NCBI GenBank assembly: GCA_009993955.1
Contig: JAACSL010000022.1
Coordinates: 19,271 to 83,270 of the forward strand
Direction: 5' to 3'
Length of the DNA stretch: 64,000 bases
Origin: Paraglaciecola sp.
Lineage (GTDB): Bacteria; Pseudomonadota; Gammaproteobacteria; Enterobacterales; Alteromonadaceae
Shown: positions 53,295 through 63,357 of the stretch, piece by piece
How the letters are laid out: each line of letters starts with the position of its first letter
Position numbering within the stretch: position 1 is the stretch's first letter
Program-made: the position numbers and the translations under genes
Notes under the pieces: model-generated
The model's input: the letters and a program-made list of their open reading frames with translations, nothing else
What the model was told of the DNA's origin: nothing
Databases searched by the model: none

Positions 53295-54157
53295 TTGGCG
53301 CCACAATAGTTCTTTATGAACCAGACTTAGAGGTAGCTGAAAAGCTGATCTCAAGTGTTTGCGCTCAGGTTGATGTAGTTTCTGTCATTGACAACACTCG
53401 GGTGCCCTATCATTTCCAGCTCCCCAAAGCGAATATTCATTATCATCACTTTCCCAACAATATAGGCATTGCCGCAGCACAGAATATTGGTCTTAGAGAT
53501 CTAAAAAGCGCTGGATGTGACTATGGTTTATTGCTGGATCAGGATAGTCACATTGACAATGATTTTGTGTTTCGCATTTCCAGCTTATTGGTTGCTTCCA
53601 AAGTTGAAAAAAGACCCTTGGTCGCTATTGGTCCAAGAATTATTTGTTCATTTTCTGAAAAATCAGTCAAGCCTCGTGTACAACGTGAAATTGCCGTTTA
53701 TGAAGAGTTGGTGTGTGTTACTCAAATAATTTCTTCGGGGATGATGATTGATTTGGCTGAAATTGACATGATTGGGTATAAAGAGGAAGGTTTATTTATC
53801 GATGGCGTCGATCATGAATGGTGTTGGCGCGCGAAAACCAAAAACTTAATGGTAGCTATCGCAGAAAATGTAGAAATGGTTCATCGTTTAGGCGACTCGC
53901 GAAGTAAATTTGCGGGTATCACCTATAAAGTGGGCTCTCCAATACGCTTATATTATCAATTCCGGAATGTTCTTTTGTTAGCCAGACGTGGTTACGTACC
54001 TTGGTACTGGAAGGCGCGAAATATATTGGTATTACCCATTCGATTTTTTGCCAATGCGTTATTGCAAGAGAAACGCTTGATCAGAATTAAATATATGCTG
54101 TGTGGATTGTGGGACGGAGTTTGCAAAAAACAAGGCGCTTTTTCAGATCACTGGTAG
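53276..54157 (+). CDS. Family 2 glycosyltransferase, rhamnosyltransferase-like
   Basis: A 293-residue transferase. GATIVLYEPDLEVAEKLISS at the N-terminus, then NNIGIAAAQNIGLRD, LLLDQDSHID (DxD) and GVDHEWCWRAKTKN match the RfbF/WbbL-type dTDP-rhamnosyltransferase pattern. No dTDP-rhamnose synthesis genes (rmlABCD) are in this window, so the donor is uncertain. It is the last transferase of the cluster; 117 bp separate it from ugd. Confidence 0.8.
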   Translation: MGKTRLIGATIVLYEPDLEVAEKLISSVCAQVDVVSVIDNTRVPYHFQLPKANIHYHHFPNNIGIAAAQNIGLRDLKSAGCDYGLLLDQDSHIDNDFVFRISSLLVASKVEKRPLVAIGPRIICSFSEKSVKPRVQREIAVYEELVCVTQIISSGMMIDLAEIDMIGYKEEGLFIDGVDHEWCWRAKTKNLMVAIAENVEMVHRLGDSRSKFAGITYKVGSPIRLYYQFRNVLLLARRGYVPWYWKARNILVLPIRFFANALLQEKRLIRIKYMLCGLWDGVCKKQGAFSDHW

Positions 54158-54274
54158 CAATACAAACCGTCGTAAAACAGTCATCATTCTGAACGTTTTA
54201 CTTTGTTATCATTTTTGTTTAAGTTTCAGCTTAGAACTAATTTAAAAATCGAATTGAAGATTGGGAGCGAGTAA

Positions 54275-55615
54275 GTGAAAGTAACAGTATTTGGGATTGG
54301 TTACGTTGGCTTGGTGCAAGCTGCCGTTATGGCTGAAGTTGGGCATGACGTTGTATGTATTGATGTAGATCAGGCTAAGGTTGATAAGCTCAAACAAGGG
54401 CATATTCCTATTTTTGAGCCAGGTTTAACTCCCTTGGTAAAATCCAATTATGATGCGGGAAGGGTGGACTTTACCACAGATGCCGCGCGTGGTGTTGAAC
54501 ACGGCGAGGTGATATTCATTGCTGTGGGTACACCACCCGATGAAGATGGCTCAGCAGATCTTAAGTATGTATTGGCTGTTGCAGAAACCATTGCTACCCA
54601 CATGCAAAAACACAAAATCGTGATAAATAAATCAACGGTCCCGGTAGGTACGGCAGATAAAGTTAAAGCAAAAATTACCGCGACTTTAGGCAAATTAGAC
54701 AAGAATCTCAGTTTCGATGTGGTGTCGAATCCCGAATTCCTGAAAGAAGGGGCAGCTGTCAATGATTGCATGCGTCCAGACCGCATTATACTTGGCACAG
54801 ACAGCGCCAAAGCTGAGAAAAAGTTGCGAGAGTTATACTCACCCTTTAATCGTAACCATGACAAAATCATTGTGATGGATATTCGCAGTGCAGAGCTAAC
54901 TAAATATGCGGCAAACTGCATGTTGGCGACCAAAATTAGTTTCATGAATGAAATGGCCAACCTAGCTGAACGGTTTGGTGCAGATATTGAAAATGTGCGC
55001 AAAGGCATAGGTTCTGATCCTCGCATTGGCTACCAATTCATTTATCCAGGATGTGGCTACGGTGGCTCATGTTTCCCCAAAGATGTGCAAGCTTTAGTGA
55101 AAAGCGCCCAAAGCGTGGGGTACACCGCCCAAGTGTTGGAAGCGGTTGAAGCAGTCAATTACGCACAGAAAGAAAAACTTTTCGAATATATTTCTGCGCA
55201 CTTTGGAGGCGACTTACAGGGTAAAACCGTGGCTTTGTGGGGCTTGTCTTTCAAACCCAATACAGACGACATGCGTGAAGCTTCGAGCCGAGTCTTGATG
55301 GAACGTCTTTGGGCTGCGGGCGCCACTGTTAAAGCCTTTGACCCTGAAGCCATGGAAGAAACCCAGCGTATTTATGGTAGCCGGGCGGACTTATCGTTAA
55401 TGGGCACCAAGGAAGCCACGTTAGAAGGGGCGGATTTCCTTGTCATTTGTACTGAATGGCAAGCCTTCAGAGCACCCGATTTTGATTTGCTCAAAGCTAA
55501 ATTAAAAACACCATTAATCTTTGATGGACGTAATTTGTTTGAACCTAAGTTAATGATGGAATATGGCTTGCATTATTATGCCATTGGACGTGGACTTTCA
55601 GTTAAGGAGCACTAA
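54275..55615 (+). CDS. ugd: UDP-glucose 6-dehydrogenase
   Basis: Oxidises UDP-glucose to UDP-glucuronate with two NAD. The 446-residue protein has an N-terminal NAD-binding site [20 protein letters not shown], a middle helical domain, and the catalytic cysteine in [17 protein letters not shown] near residue 265. The C-terminal UDP-binding domain has [20 protein letters not shown] start at 54275 has GGGAG upstream. With galU it forms a two-gene unit that supplies UDP-GlcA, implying an acidic uronate in the glycan. Confidence 0.96.
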   Translation: MKVTVFGIGYVGLVQAAVMAEVGHDVVCIDVDQAKVDKLKQGHIPIFEPGLTPLVKSNYDAGRVDFTTDAARGVEHGEVIFIAVGTPPDEDGSADLKYVLAVAETIATHMQKHKIVINKSTVPVGTADKVKAKITATLGKLDKNLSFDVVSNPEFLKEGAAVNDCMRPDRIILGTDSAKAEKKLRELYSPFNRNHDKIIVMDIRSAELTKYAANCMLATKISFMNEMANLAERFGADIENVRKGIGSDPRIGYQFIYPGCGYGGSCFPKDVQALVKSAQSVGYTAQVLEAVEAVNYAQKEKLFEYISAHFGGDLQGKTVALWGLSFKPNTDDMREASSRVLMERLWAAGATVKAFDPEAMEETQRIYGSRADLSLMGTKEATLEGADFLVICTEWQAFRAPDFDLLKAKLKTPLIFDGRNLFEPKLMMEYGLHYYAIGRGLSVKEH

Positions 55616-55617
55616 GC

Positions 55618-56511
55618 ATGAGTCAAGTCAAAAAGGCCGTTATTCCTGTTGCGGGGTTGGGAACAAGAATGTTGCCAGCCACAAAGGCCATTCCAAAAGA
55701 AATGTTGCCCGTGGTGGACAAACCGCTCATTCAGTATGTGGTAACCGAGTGCGTGAATGCTGGGATCAAAGAAATTATCTTGGTAACGCATGCCAGTAAA
55801 AATAGCATTGAGAATCACTTTGATACCAGCTTTGAGCTCGAGGCAACCTTAGAAAAGCGGGTAAAACGTCAGTTACTGGAAGCGGTTCAGTGTATTTGTC
55901 CAAAAGATGTCACAATCATGCACGTACGCCAAGGTGTAGCCAAAGGTTTAGGTCATGCCGTTTTATGTGCTCGTCCTATGGTGGGAGACGCGCCATTTGC
56001 CGTCGTTTTGCCAGATGTCATCATCGACGAATACACCAGTAGCCCCAAAAAAGACAATTTGGCCGATATGGTGGCTAAGTTCAACACCAGTCGTGTTAGT
56101 CAAATTATGGTCGAGCAAGTTGCGCAAGAAGACGTGAGCAAATACGGTATCGTCGACCTCGAAGGCATGAGTCTTAAACCTGGCGAATCAGGAAAAATTC
56201 ATAAAATGGTGGAAAAACCTGATTTGGCTGATGCTCCATCTGATTTAGCCGTTGTGGGTCGTTATGTCTTGTCGGGTGAGATTTGGGATATCCTTGAATA
56301 CACGCCACCTGGAGCCGGCGATGAAGTTCAACTAACCGATGCTATTTCGACCTTGATGAAAACTGAACAAGTAGATGCCTATTACATGAAAGGCCGCAGT
56401 CATGATTGTGGTAGTAAGTTAGGTTATATGACAGCTAACGTAGAATACGCCTTGCGTCATCCTGAGGTTGGCAATGATTTCAAAGCGTTTTTAAAAGGCT
56501 TACAGCTTTAA
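55618..56511 (+). CDS. galU: UTP-glucose-1-phosphate uridylyltransferase
   Basis: Makes UDP-glucose from UTP and glucose-1-phosphate. The 297-residue enzyme has [20 protein letters not shown] at residues 8-27, a [16 protein letters not shown] segment, the VEKP motif, and AISTLM near the C-terminus, as in GalU. It lies 2 bp after ugd and feeds it directly. A terminator follows. Confidence 0.97.
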   Translation: MSQVKKAVIPVAGLGTRMLPATKAIPKEMLPVVDKPLIQYVVTECVNAGIKEIILVTHASKNSIENHFDTSFELEATLEKRVKRQLLEAVQCICPKDVTIMHVRQGVAKGLGHAVLCARPMVGDAPFAVVLPDVIIDEYTSSPKKDNLADMVAKFNTSRVSQIMVEQVAQEDVSKYGIVDLEGMSLKPGESGKIHKMVEKPDLADAPSDLAVVGRYVLSGEIWDILEYTPPGAGDEVQLTDAISTLMKTEQVDAYYMKGRSHDCGSKLGYMTANVEYALRHPEVGNDFKAFLKGLQL

Positions 56512-56520
56512 TGTGCTAAG

Positions 56521-56551
56521 AGCAGCTCAACAACACTGTTGAGCTGCTTTA
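56521..56551 (+). terminator. Rho-independent terminator after galU
   Basis: AGCAGCTCAAC (56521-56531) and GTTGAGCTGCT (56538-56548) are perfect 11-bp arms with a 6-base loop, followed by a short T run. It also lies at the end of the converging HhH gene and may act in both directions. Confidence 0.85.
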
Positions 56552-56557
56552 CTGCCT

Positions 56558-56863
56558 CTAGATACTGATTTGTCCTGCTAACTTCTCTAGCATTTTTTTA
56601 CCAATACCCTTTACCTCAGCAAGCTGCTCAAGCGACGTAAATTTACCGAATTTAGTTCGATACTCGATAATAGCTGCTGCCTTTTTATCACCCACACCGG
56701 GTAACGCGGTCAGCTCCTCCAATGTCGCTGTATTGACATTCACTTTCTGCATTTTCATTTGCATACTCTTGGTCTTGTCAGTACTGACATCGGCAAAACT
56801 AGAGGGAGCAATGGTAAGACAAATTACAGTACCGAGGAGTAACGCTTTGAGGTGTTGTTTCAT
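56558..56863 (-). CDS. ComEA-like helix-hairpin-helix protein
   Basis: A 101-residue secreted protein with a signal peptide ending SSFA and a C-terminal double helix-hairpin-helix domain (about 40-100): VNVNTATLEELTALPGVGDK and LAEVKGIGKKMLEKLAGQ. This is the DNA-binding module of ComEA, used in periplasmic DNA uptake during natural transformation. Many gammaproteobacteria have such short ComEA proteins. No other competence gene is nearby. Confidence 0.85.
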   Translation of the reverse strand: MKQHLKALLLGTVICLTIAPSSFADVSTDKTKSMQMKMQKVNVNTATLEELTALPGVGDKKAAAIIEYRTKFGKFTSLEQLAEVKGIGKKMLEKLAGQISI

Positions 56864-56963
56864 GATTAAATTCCTTCTATTAGATTCCTTAATGATGCAA
56901 ATGCATCGATTTCAATGTAGTCCAAGAAGAAATATTGGTAAAGATAGGGAATGAAAACTAACC

Positions 56964-56994
56964 GAAAAAAAAGGTTTAGCCTAGGCTAAACCTT
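56964..56994 (-). terminator. Rho-independent terminator of the isocitrate dehydrogenase gene
   Basis: AAGGTTTAGC and GCTAAACCTT (56971-56994) pair around CTAG. On the minus strand the stem is followed by at least six T residues (56970 downward). It lies 40 bp beyond the stop at 57034. Confidence 0.88.
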
Positions 56995-57033
56995 GTTAAC
57001 AATACGCAGCAAATTTGCGCTTGAGCTTAGCTT

Positions 57034-58041
57034 CTACAAGCGCTCTAACACCGCTTGAGTGAAATCGCTAGTGCCATGCACACCACCTAAATCACGCGTT
57101 GTGCGGTCCCCTGATTCAATCACATCTTTTAATGCTTGACGAATTTTGTCTGCTTGCTCACCCATGTTTAAGTACTCAAGCATTTGAATGGACGCCAAAA
57201 TAACCGAAGTGGGATTCGCCAAGTTTTTACCGGCAATGTCTGGTGCTGAACCATGTACGGCTTCAAATATGGCACAATTTTCACCAATGTTGGCTCCCGG
57301 CGCCATGCCTAAACCACCCACCAATCCTGCGCATAAGTCAGATAAAATATCACCAAATAAGTTAGTGGTAACGATCACATCAAACTGGTGGGGATTCATC
57401 ACCAATTGCATGCACGCATTATCCACAATCATTTCTTGTGATTCGATATCAGGGTAGCGCTGGGCTACTTCACGGGCGACTTTTAAGAACAGCCCAGAGG
57501 TTGATTTAAGGATATTGGCTTTATGTACTACGGTTACTTTTTTACGGTTATCGCGACGTGCCAATTCGTAAGCGTACATCAAGATCCGCTCTGAACCTTC
57601 GCGGGTAATCACACTCTTGGCTTCAGCTACACTACCGTCAGCACTCACCGTCTGACCTTGGCCACAATACATGCCTTCGGTATTCTCTCGAATGGTAACA
57701 ATATCAATGTCTTGGTAATGTGCTTTGGTGCCCTTAAATGAAATAACGGGGCGCAAATTGGCGTACAGCTGGAATTTTTTACGCAGGCTGACATTAATTG
57801 AGGTAAAACCTTCGCCCACTGGAGTGGTTAACGGGCCTTTCAACGCTACTTTGTTTTTTGCGATCAAATCTAAGGTCGCTTGTGGCAATAATTCACCATG
57901 ATTTTCTAGGGCAACTAAGCCTGCATCAGCGTATTCGTATTCGAAGTCACACCCGACTTTCTGTAATACTTGAATCGCTGCGTCAATGATATCCGGGCCA
58001 ATGCCGTCGCCGCGTATTACGGTGATGTGTTGCTTAGTCAT
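57034..58041 (-). CDS. NAD-dependent isocitrate dehydrogenase (IDH3-like)
   Basis: Decarboxylates isocitrate to 2-oxoglutarate in the TCA cycle. The 335-residue protein starts at ATG 58041 with GGA upstream; a TTG at 58056 would add five residues. GDGIGPDIIDAAIQVLQKVG is at the N-terminus, SINVSLRKKFQLYANLRPV is the substrate-binding loop, NLFGDILSDLCAGLVGG the metal site, and FEAVHGSAPDIAGKNLANPT the cofactor loop. The SINVxLRK loop separates it from isopropylmalate dehydrogenase (LeuB). It is monocistronic. Confidence 0.88.
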   Translation of the reverse strand: MTKQHITVIRGDGIGPDIIDAAIQVLQKVGCDFEYEYADAGLVALENHGELLPQATLDLIAKNKVALKGPLTTPVGEGFTSINVSLRKKFQLYANLRPVISFKGTKAHYQDIDIVTIRENTEGMYCGQGQTVSADGSVAEAKSVITREGSERILMYAYELARRDNRKKVTVVHKANILKSTSGLFLKVAREVAQRYPDIESQEMIVDNACMQLVMNPHQFDVIVTTNLFGDILSDLCAGLVGGLGMAPGANIGENCAIFEAVHGSAPDIAGKNLANPTSVILASIQMLEYLNMGEQADKIRQALKDVIESGDRTTRDLGGVHGTSDFTQAVLERL

Positions 58042-58203
58042 AGGTATTCCTGTCAATGTTAGTCATCTAGATACAACGCAGTGTTATGTCGTATTACCTG
58101 AGATAGAAATACAACATATTACGTTGTGGTTTATTGGGGCGCGTTTTATACCATTTAATGCCAATTTTTTCCAGACGAGTAGAGGTAAAAAGGCAAATTG
58201 AAC

Positions 58204-59973
58204 CTAGTTTAAATCGCAGGACAAGGGCAGTTTAGCTAGACATCTTTCGACTAAAGTGGCTCGCTCTAGTTGGTTTAATCCCAAGTGTTTTTGCGCATAG
58301 TTTGCAAACTCAATGCTCAAGGGACAAAGTGCTTTTTCGGCAAACATTACTTCTCGCCCCAGCATTAAACCCAAACCTAAAATACAACACTCTGTGTCGA
58401 CTTTTTTTTTGAGTGCAAAGTTTGCCATATCGCGCTCAACACTTAATAAAATGTTAATTATCTTGGGCGATTGTTGCCACGCTTTCGCTAACTTTACTGC
58501 CATATTGTTGGTGTTTGGCGCCAGAGCTCCCCCATGTAACTTAGCAAGCAAGTAGGTTTGTTGTGGTATCACGTGCCACCTTATTGCGTGACGAAGTGTC
58601 GGTTCTAACATCAGCGAGCTGATACGAAACAGTGCCATCATTTTGATGTCTTGGGCGTCATCTCCCATTAACGGTGCACTCAATTGCTCAACAATATAAC
58701 AATACAACTGACAAAACATGAGTAGGTCATGTTTTAGCGGGAAGGACTCTTGGCTGAGCCTTGACAATACACTGTGTTGCCACAGCATCCTACTTGAAGG
58801 CAGTAGGCCGTTGACTAATAAACCATGCAGAGGGGTTTCAACCAGTTGTTTAAGTCGATTATTGTGACTGGCGGCTTGCTGAATTTGCGCCACAAAAGAC
58901 GGTTCGCGGGTGATAATGGCGGCCATTTTTTTTATGTCTGGATTGTTTCCCAGCATTTCATGTTGAAAATCAAGCAAACTTGGCGGTGGTTTATTGATGG
59001 CAAAGCGTATTGGCCACGCAGCGATAGGGGTCGGAGCCATACTCTCATCATTCACACTATCAGCATCGAGAGGCGCAGCAAACCACGTATCTATTTGCGC
59101 GAAGCGCGTTAATTTTAACGGTGCATAGATGCGAACAACCTCAGACCTTGCCACGTAACCCACAGCAGATGAGTGCGGGGTGCTCGTTTTCGTCGCCAGC
59201 GTTTTTACCCATACTCCATGGTCATTGATGGCCACTACCATCGACGTTATACCTTGTTTATCTTGAATGCATGTCCCGGTAGGCAACATACCAGGGTAGT
59301 GCATGAGTGGTCGCAGAATGTCGAGCCAAGTAGTCGGGATGTGTTGGCACATCAAGCGCAGGGCTTGAGAGAAATGTAAGGTTTTTTGCGCGCCACTACT
59401 CAGTGTTAAATTAGCAAGTTGCCCCGCCAATACAAATATCTGTTGATAATCACTCTGGGCCGTAGCCTGGCTAAAGTGATTGAGCCTGTGGCTCATGATA
59501 TTGCTAGGCAATGAGAGTAATTTCGTCACAATATCTTCACCTTGCTCTGCAAACTTAGCCACTAAATCGTTTTGCATGACACGCTGAGTTTCGGTGGTTT
59601 GCTCATTCGCAGCCTCAGGTGACACGTGAGTTTCTTGCCATCTCACCAGCATCGCCGCTTTAAGCAACTGCACAACAGTTCCCTCAGCCATTTTGTTGCG
59701 GATACAAAATAGGAGGCAAAATATGGTGAAGTTGAACCGCAAATTCACCTCGTTTGGAAAGTGAGGTTTACTCAAGTGTGGTTGGGCAAAAAGCGCATCA
59801 GCATGGTGTTTCGCCACCACCACCAAGTGCTTTGCGACCACATCTAGTTTGTCTACAAAGCGCTCATCGATAATCTGGCGGTCGAGGTTTTGTTGAATAT
59901 TAACAAAAGCAGCATATAAAACTTGGATAAGTGCTGCTGGTGACTTATTGGCTGATATAGCGCTGATAAGCAC
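58204..59973 (-). CDS. Conserved protein with HDOD-like C-terminal region
   Basis: A 589-residue soluble protein that starts at GTG 59973 and overlaps the upstream gene by 29 bp, so a later start is possible. The N-terminal half is helical with VVAKHHADALFAQPHLSKPH; the middle (about 230-300) looks beta-rich, with MLPTGTCIQDKQGITSMVV. The C-terminal part (about 350-560) resembles an HDOD domain: IKKMAAIITREPSFVAQIQQ, then LLVNGLLPSSRMLWQHS. The catalytic HD pair of true HD-GYP enzymes is not apparent. The role is unknown; HDOD proteins often act in signalling scaffolds. Confidence 0.6.
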   Translation of the reverse strand: MLISAISANKSPAALIQVLYAAFVNIQQNLDRQIIDERFVDKLDVVAKHLVVVAKHHADALFAQPHLSKPHFPNEVNLRFNFTIFCLLFCIRNKMAEGTVVQLLKAAMLVRWQETHVSPEAANEQTTETQRVMQNDLVAKFAEQGEDIVTKLLSLPSNIMSHRLNHFSQATAQSDYQQIFVLAGQLANLTLSSGAQKTLHFSQALRLMCQHIPTTWLDILRPLMHYPGMLPTGTCIQDKQGITSMVVAINDHGVWVKTLATKTSTPHSSAVGYVARSEVVRIYAPLKLTRFAQIDTWFAAPLDADSVNDESMAPTPIAAWPIRFAINKPPPSLLDFQHEMLGNNPDIKKMAAIITREPSFVAQIQQAASHNNRLKQLVETPLHGLLVNGLLPSSRMLWQHSVLSRLSQESFPLKHDLLMFCQLYCYIVEQLSAPLMGDDAQDIKMMALFRISSLMLEPTLRHAIRWHVIPQQTYLLAKLHGGALAPNTNNMAVKLAKAWQQSPKIINILLSVERDMANFALKKKVDTECCILGLGLMLGREVMFAEKALCPLSIEFANYAQKHLGLNQLERATLVERCLAKLPLSCDLN

Positions 59974-60319
59974 TTTCTCCCCATTCTATGAGCAGGTTGT
60001 TTTCGAACAATAAGGGGGTGCACTCATCTTCGGTGGTAATACCATCAGCTTGGCGATGCTGGGTACGGTAAAACATCACTTGAAGTTCGTAGTCTCCAAT
60101 GCGTTTTGCTTCAGTGATATCTGGACTACCCAATAATTCAAGAATGGCCGATTTGGTTTGACCAAGCTCTAATTTCGCGATTTGCACCTTGTTGTACTCT
60201 TCGCGATCTTGCCAATCCATATCTTGTGGTTTATCGGGATAAAAAAACAAAACGGCTGCCACAAACAGCACGTATAGCGCAACACCCATCCCAATTCTTA
60301 CTGCAATCTTATTATTCAT
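59945..60319 (-). CDS. DUF3192-type membrane-anchored protein
   Basis: A 124-residue protein with one N-terminal membrane segment (about 8-27). The periplasmic part contains KLELGQTKSAILELLGSPDI, then YELQVMFYRTQHR, and CTPLLFENNLLIEWG. This is the BamE/SmpA-like fold pattern (G-x-TKxxIxxxLGxP...V) of DUF3192 proteins. Function in this family is not established. It lies directly upstream of the HDOD-like gene and overlaps it. Confidence 0.75.
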   Translation of the reverse strand: MNNKIAVRIGMGVALYVLFVAAVLFFYPDKPQDMDWQDREEYNKVQIAKLELGQTKSAILELLGSPDITEAKRIGDYELQVMFYRTQHRQADGITTEDECTPLLFENNLLIEWGESAYQRYISQ

Positions 60320-60410
60320 TGTGTTCCAACACCGTGTCTTATCATCGAATTGTAAGGTATTTACGGCTAAAAGTGAGAGCGGCTAAACGTAAAAAAATGT
60401 TAGTCACCGT

Positions 60411-61769
60411 TTATTTCACTACGCGATAGCACGGTTGGTATGCACTGCCGGGTAATTTCATTCGTTGTTGTACCACAAATGACTCTAATAACGTGTCCAT
60501 CATGGTCATTAACGACTTATCACCATGCAACAAAAATGGGCCCTTATCCCGAATAAGCTTTACACCTTCGGCTTTAACGTTACCCGCCACGATGCCTGAG
60601 AATGCTCGACGCAGTGCCGCAGCTAGATCAGCTTTGGGTTGGTCAAGTTTTAAATTTAAGGCTTCCATGCTCTCATGTGTAGGAGTGAAAGGTAGTTGGA
60701 ATTCAGGGGCAATTTTTAACGACCAATTGAAATCAAACGAATCACCTTTTACCTTTCTGTAATCTCGAAGCACTAGATGTTTTTCTTTAATGGTACTGGC
60801 TACACGTGCAGGATCACCAACAATGATCTCATACAGGCTCTGTGCTTCTTTGCCCAGTGTATCGCCGATGAACTGATCCAAGGCTTCAAAATACGCCTTG
60901 CTTTGTGCCGGGCCGGTTAAAATAACGGGTAACACTTGACCTTTATTTTGTTCATTTAACATGATGCCAATCAAATAGAGTAATTCTTCCGCTGTACCAG
61001 CACCGCCCGGGAAGATCACGATGGCATGAGATAAGCGAACAAACGCCTCTAAACGTTTTTCTATATCTGGCATGATCACGAGTTCATTGACAATCGCATT
61101 GGGCGGCTCAGCAGCAATAATGCTAGGCTCTGTGATGCCAAGATAGCGGCTGGTTTTGTAACGTTGTTTAGCATGACCTATGGTGGCGCCTTTCATGGGG
61201 CCTTTCATGGCCCCTGGCCCACAACCAGTGCAAATGTTGAGTTCGCGCAAGCCCAGTTGATACCCTACCTCTTTGGTATACTGATATTCGGTCTCACCAA
61301 TAGAATGGCCGCCCCAACATACCACCATGTTTAATTCACCAGTATTTTTGAGGGCTTGTGCATGGCGTAACATGTCAAAAACAGAGTGGGTGATAAACGA
61401 TGTATCGTTGGCTAACGCGCCTTTTTGTGATGCGTATTTGCTGCCCATGTGCAATAAATCACGCAGCACTGAAAATAAGTGCTCATGCACCCCTTTGATT
61501 AATTTTCCATCAACAAAGGCCTTAGCTGGTGGGTTGATCAGTTCAATTTTTACGCCACGCTCACGGCGGATTAACTTGATATCGAAATCATGGTGAGGTT
61601 CAAATATATTCTCACAGTTGTCAATTTCTGCGCCGCTGTACAAGACGGCTAAACAGCAATTGCGAAAAACTTGATACAACTCACTGTTGGCTGATTGGTT
61701 GAGCAAATCCACCTCAAATTGAGATAGTTGACTCATCGAGCCCATGGGATTTAACTGAATACTGTGCAT
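60411..61769 (-). CDS. ppnN: PpnN nucleotide 5'-monophosphate nucleosidase (YgdH)
   Basis: Cleaves nucleoside 5'-monophosphates to base and ribose-5-phosphate and is a (p)ppGpp target in E. coli. The 452-residue protein has an N-terminal regulatory domain, a LOG-like Rossmann core with VVCWGGHSIGETEYQYTKEV and the catalytic PGGAGTAEELLYLIGIML, and a C-terminal ADP-glucose-pyrophosphorylase-like region. Length matches E. coli PpnN (454). Start ATG 61769. Confidence 0.93.
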   Translation of the reverse strand: MHSIQLNPMGSMSQLSQFEVDLLNQSANSELYQVFRNCCLAVLYSGAEIDNCENIFEPHHDFDIKLIRRERGVKIELINPPAKAFVDGKLIKGVHEHLFSVLRDLLHMGSKYASQKGALANDTSFITHSVFDMLRHAQALKNTGELNMVVCWGGHSIGETEYQYTKEVGYQLGLRELNICTGCGPGAMKGPMKGATIGHAKQRYKTSRYLGITEPSIIAAEPPNAIVNELVIMPDIEKRLEAFVRLSHAIVIFPGGAGTAEELLYLIGIMLNEQNKGQVLPVILTGPAQSKAYFEALDQFIGDTLGKEAQSLYEIIVGDPARVASTIKEKHLVLRDYRKVKGDSFDFNWSLKIAPEFQLPFTPTHESMEALNLKLDQPKADLAAALRRAFSGIVAGNVKAEGVKLIRDKGPFLLHGDKSLMTMMDTLLESFVVQQRMKLPGSAYQPCYRVVK

Positions 61770-61847
61770 GACTAAATTCTCTATTTGGTTTCGCTTACTT
61801 CGTCAAACAATTTGGTGGTTTTCGCCCTTTGGCTCAGTATCACAACG

Positions 61848-62693
61848 CTATTGCCTGGGGAGTCTAAATTCTGGGTAGATTGTTTCGAAATTGCTCCGAA
61901 AGGGATTAATATCTAAACCACCACGGCGAGTATAACGGGCATAAACACTGAGCTGCTGTGGTTTGCAGTATTGCAAAATGTCACAAAAGATCCGCTCGAC
62001 ACATTGCTCATGGAATTCATTGTGTTGACGAAAAGAAATCAGGTAGCGCAGCAAGCTTTCGCGGTCTATTTTGGGGCCAGTATAGCGGACTAATACCGTA
62101 CCCCAATCCGGTTGGTTGGTGATGAGGCAGTTTGACTTCAACAAATCACTGGTCAAGGTTTCACTGATAGGCTTGCCGCTGCTGCATAAAATGTCGGCTT
62201 GCAGTTGATAGTGGTCAATTTCAATGTCCAAATCATCGATACTGTCGCCCTGTAGCGTTGTCATGCGCATAGCAGCAAAAGCTGCAGGGGAAAACAACAC
62301 CACGGCAACGTCAGCATTTGCACAACGCGATAAGTCTTGTTGAATGTGCTGTTGCACTTGCTCTTGATTGGTAAATTTTGTTTGATTGAAACTATTCAGA
62401 TACAGTTTAAACGACTTAGATTCAATGATGTGGCTTGATGTTGCGGGCACTTCACATTGCAGGATGGCAATTTGTGGTTTGCCCTTTGGGTTCAGCCACG
62501 ATAATTCGTAAGCATTCCAACGATCAACCCCAGAAAAGGGGAGGTCCGCACTTAGCTGCAATGCATCACGGTTTAAACTTCGTGGTACCCCTTGCAGGAG
62601 TTCAGGATTATAGATTTCACTGTATTCTGTGGCTTTGCCCAAGGTGAGACTGTGCAGAATGTTTGCGTTATTTTGTTCAGGTTGTTGATGCAT
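61848..62693 (-). CDS. queF: QueF, NADPH-dependent 7-cyano-7-deazaguanine reductase (bimodular)
   Basis: Reduces preQ0 to preQ1 in queuosine synthesis. The 281-residue length is that of the bimodular E. coli type. The catalytic Cys lies in [18 protein letters not shown] near residue 189, and the substrate-binding motif [13 protein letters not shown] follows near 231. The N-terminal module has the [20 protein letters not shown] segment of T-fold enzymes. Divergent from syd. Confidence 0.96.
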   Translation of the reverse strand: MHQQPEQNNANILHSLTLGKATEYSEIYNPELLQGVPRSLNRDALQLSADLPFSGVDRWNAYELSWLNPKGKPQIAILQCEVPATSSHIIESKSFKLYLNSFNQTKFTNQEQVQQHIQQDLSRCANADVAVVLFSPAAFAAMRMTTLQGDSIDDLDIEIDHYQLQADILCSSGKPISETLTSDLLKSNCLITNQPDWGTVLVRYTGPKIDRESLLRYLISFRQHNEFHEQCVERIFCDILQYCKPQQLSVYARYTRRGGLDINPFRSNFETIYPEFRLPRQ

Positions 62694-62808
62694 AAATCAT
62701 TGATTGAATTTATTTTTATATAGTTTAGCGCACATCAGAATTGAATATAACTCGGGCTTACATTTTTCTAGGTGCGAGGCCATGTGCTGTCATTGAGAGA
62801 TAACAAAA

Positions 62809-63357
62809 ATGGAACAGAAAACCACCAAAGCCATGCAGTCTTTTGTCGCGAAACTCATGGATAAAGTTCAGCGGGACAACACAGCATTGATGATAGAGTA
62901 CGATGAACAGTGGCCTTCAGAGTGTTACCAAGAGCGCAGAGAGTCCGGTAGTCTCGTGAGGTGGCAACCCGTGGTGCAGAACGAGCCACAAGATTGGCAA
63001 AACTTGGCAAGTGCACTTGAGTTAGACCTGCATGAATCGGTCAGTCAGTTTTTTCAAACATACTGGAGTCATCATTTAAAAGCGATGCACAGCAATGGCC
63101 CCATCGAATTAATTCAAGTATGGAATGCCGAAGATGCCCAACGCTTGCAGCAAAATATGGTAGGGCATGTTCTGATGAAACGTCGTTTACAACACCCCGA
63201 AACCCTATTCTTTGCTCTTACCGAACAAGAAGACGTCATCCTGTCAGTGGAGAATCAAACGGGAGCTGTGGTGGTGGAGCAGTTAGGTAAAAAGCCGACA
63301 CAGATTATCGCACAGGACTTAGCGAGTTTTATTAACAGTCTCAATCCCCTGATTTGA
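62809..63357 (+). CDS. syd: Syd, SecY-interacting protein
   Basis: A 182-residue cytosolic protein that binds SecY and is proposed to check Sec translocon assembly. MQSFVAKLMDKVQRDNTALM near the start and the LHESVSQFFQTYWSHHLKA segment match Syd. ATG 62809 is preceded by a weak AGAGA site. The stop lies 17 bp inside the converging small gene. Divergence from queF is conserved in many Alteromonadales. Confidence 0.92.
   Translation: MEQKTTKAMQSFVAKLMDKVQRDNTALMIEYDEQWPSECYQERRESGSLVRWQPVVQNEPQDWQNLASALELDLHESVSQFFQTYWSHHLKAMHSNGPIELIQVWNAEDAQRLQQNMVGHVLMKRRLQHPETLFFALTEQEDVILSVENQTGAVVVEQLGKKPTQIIAQDLASFINSLNPLI

Noticed and set aside
54448..55026. A 192-codon open frame antisense to ugd
   Set aside because: It lies wholly inside a gene with intact UDP-glucose dehydrogenase motifs, and its translation is Ser/Ala-rich with no domain or ribosome-binding site.
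57034..58041. 3-isopropylmalate dehydrogenase (leuB)
   Set aside because: The SINVSLRKKFQLYANLRPV loop and length of about 335 residues match NAD-type isocitrate dehydrogenase, and no leuA/C/D genes adjoin.
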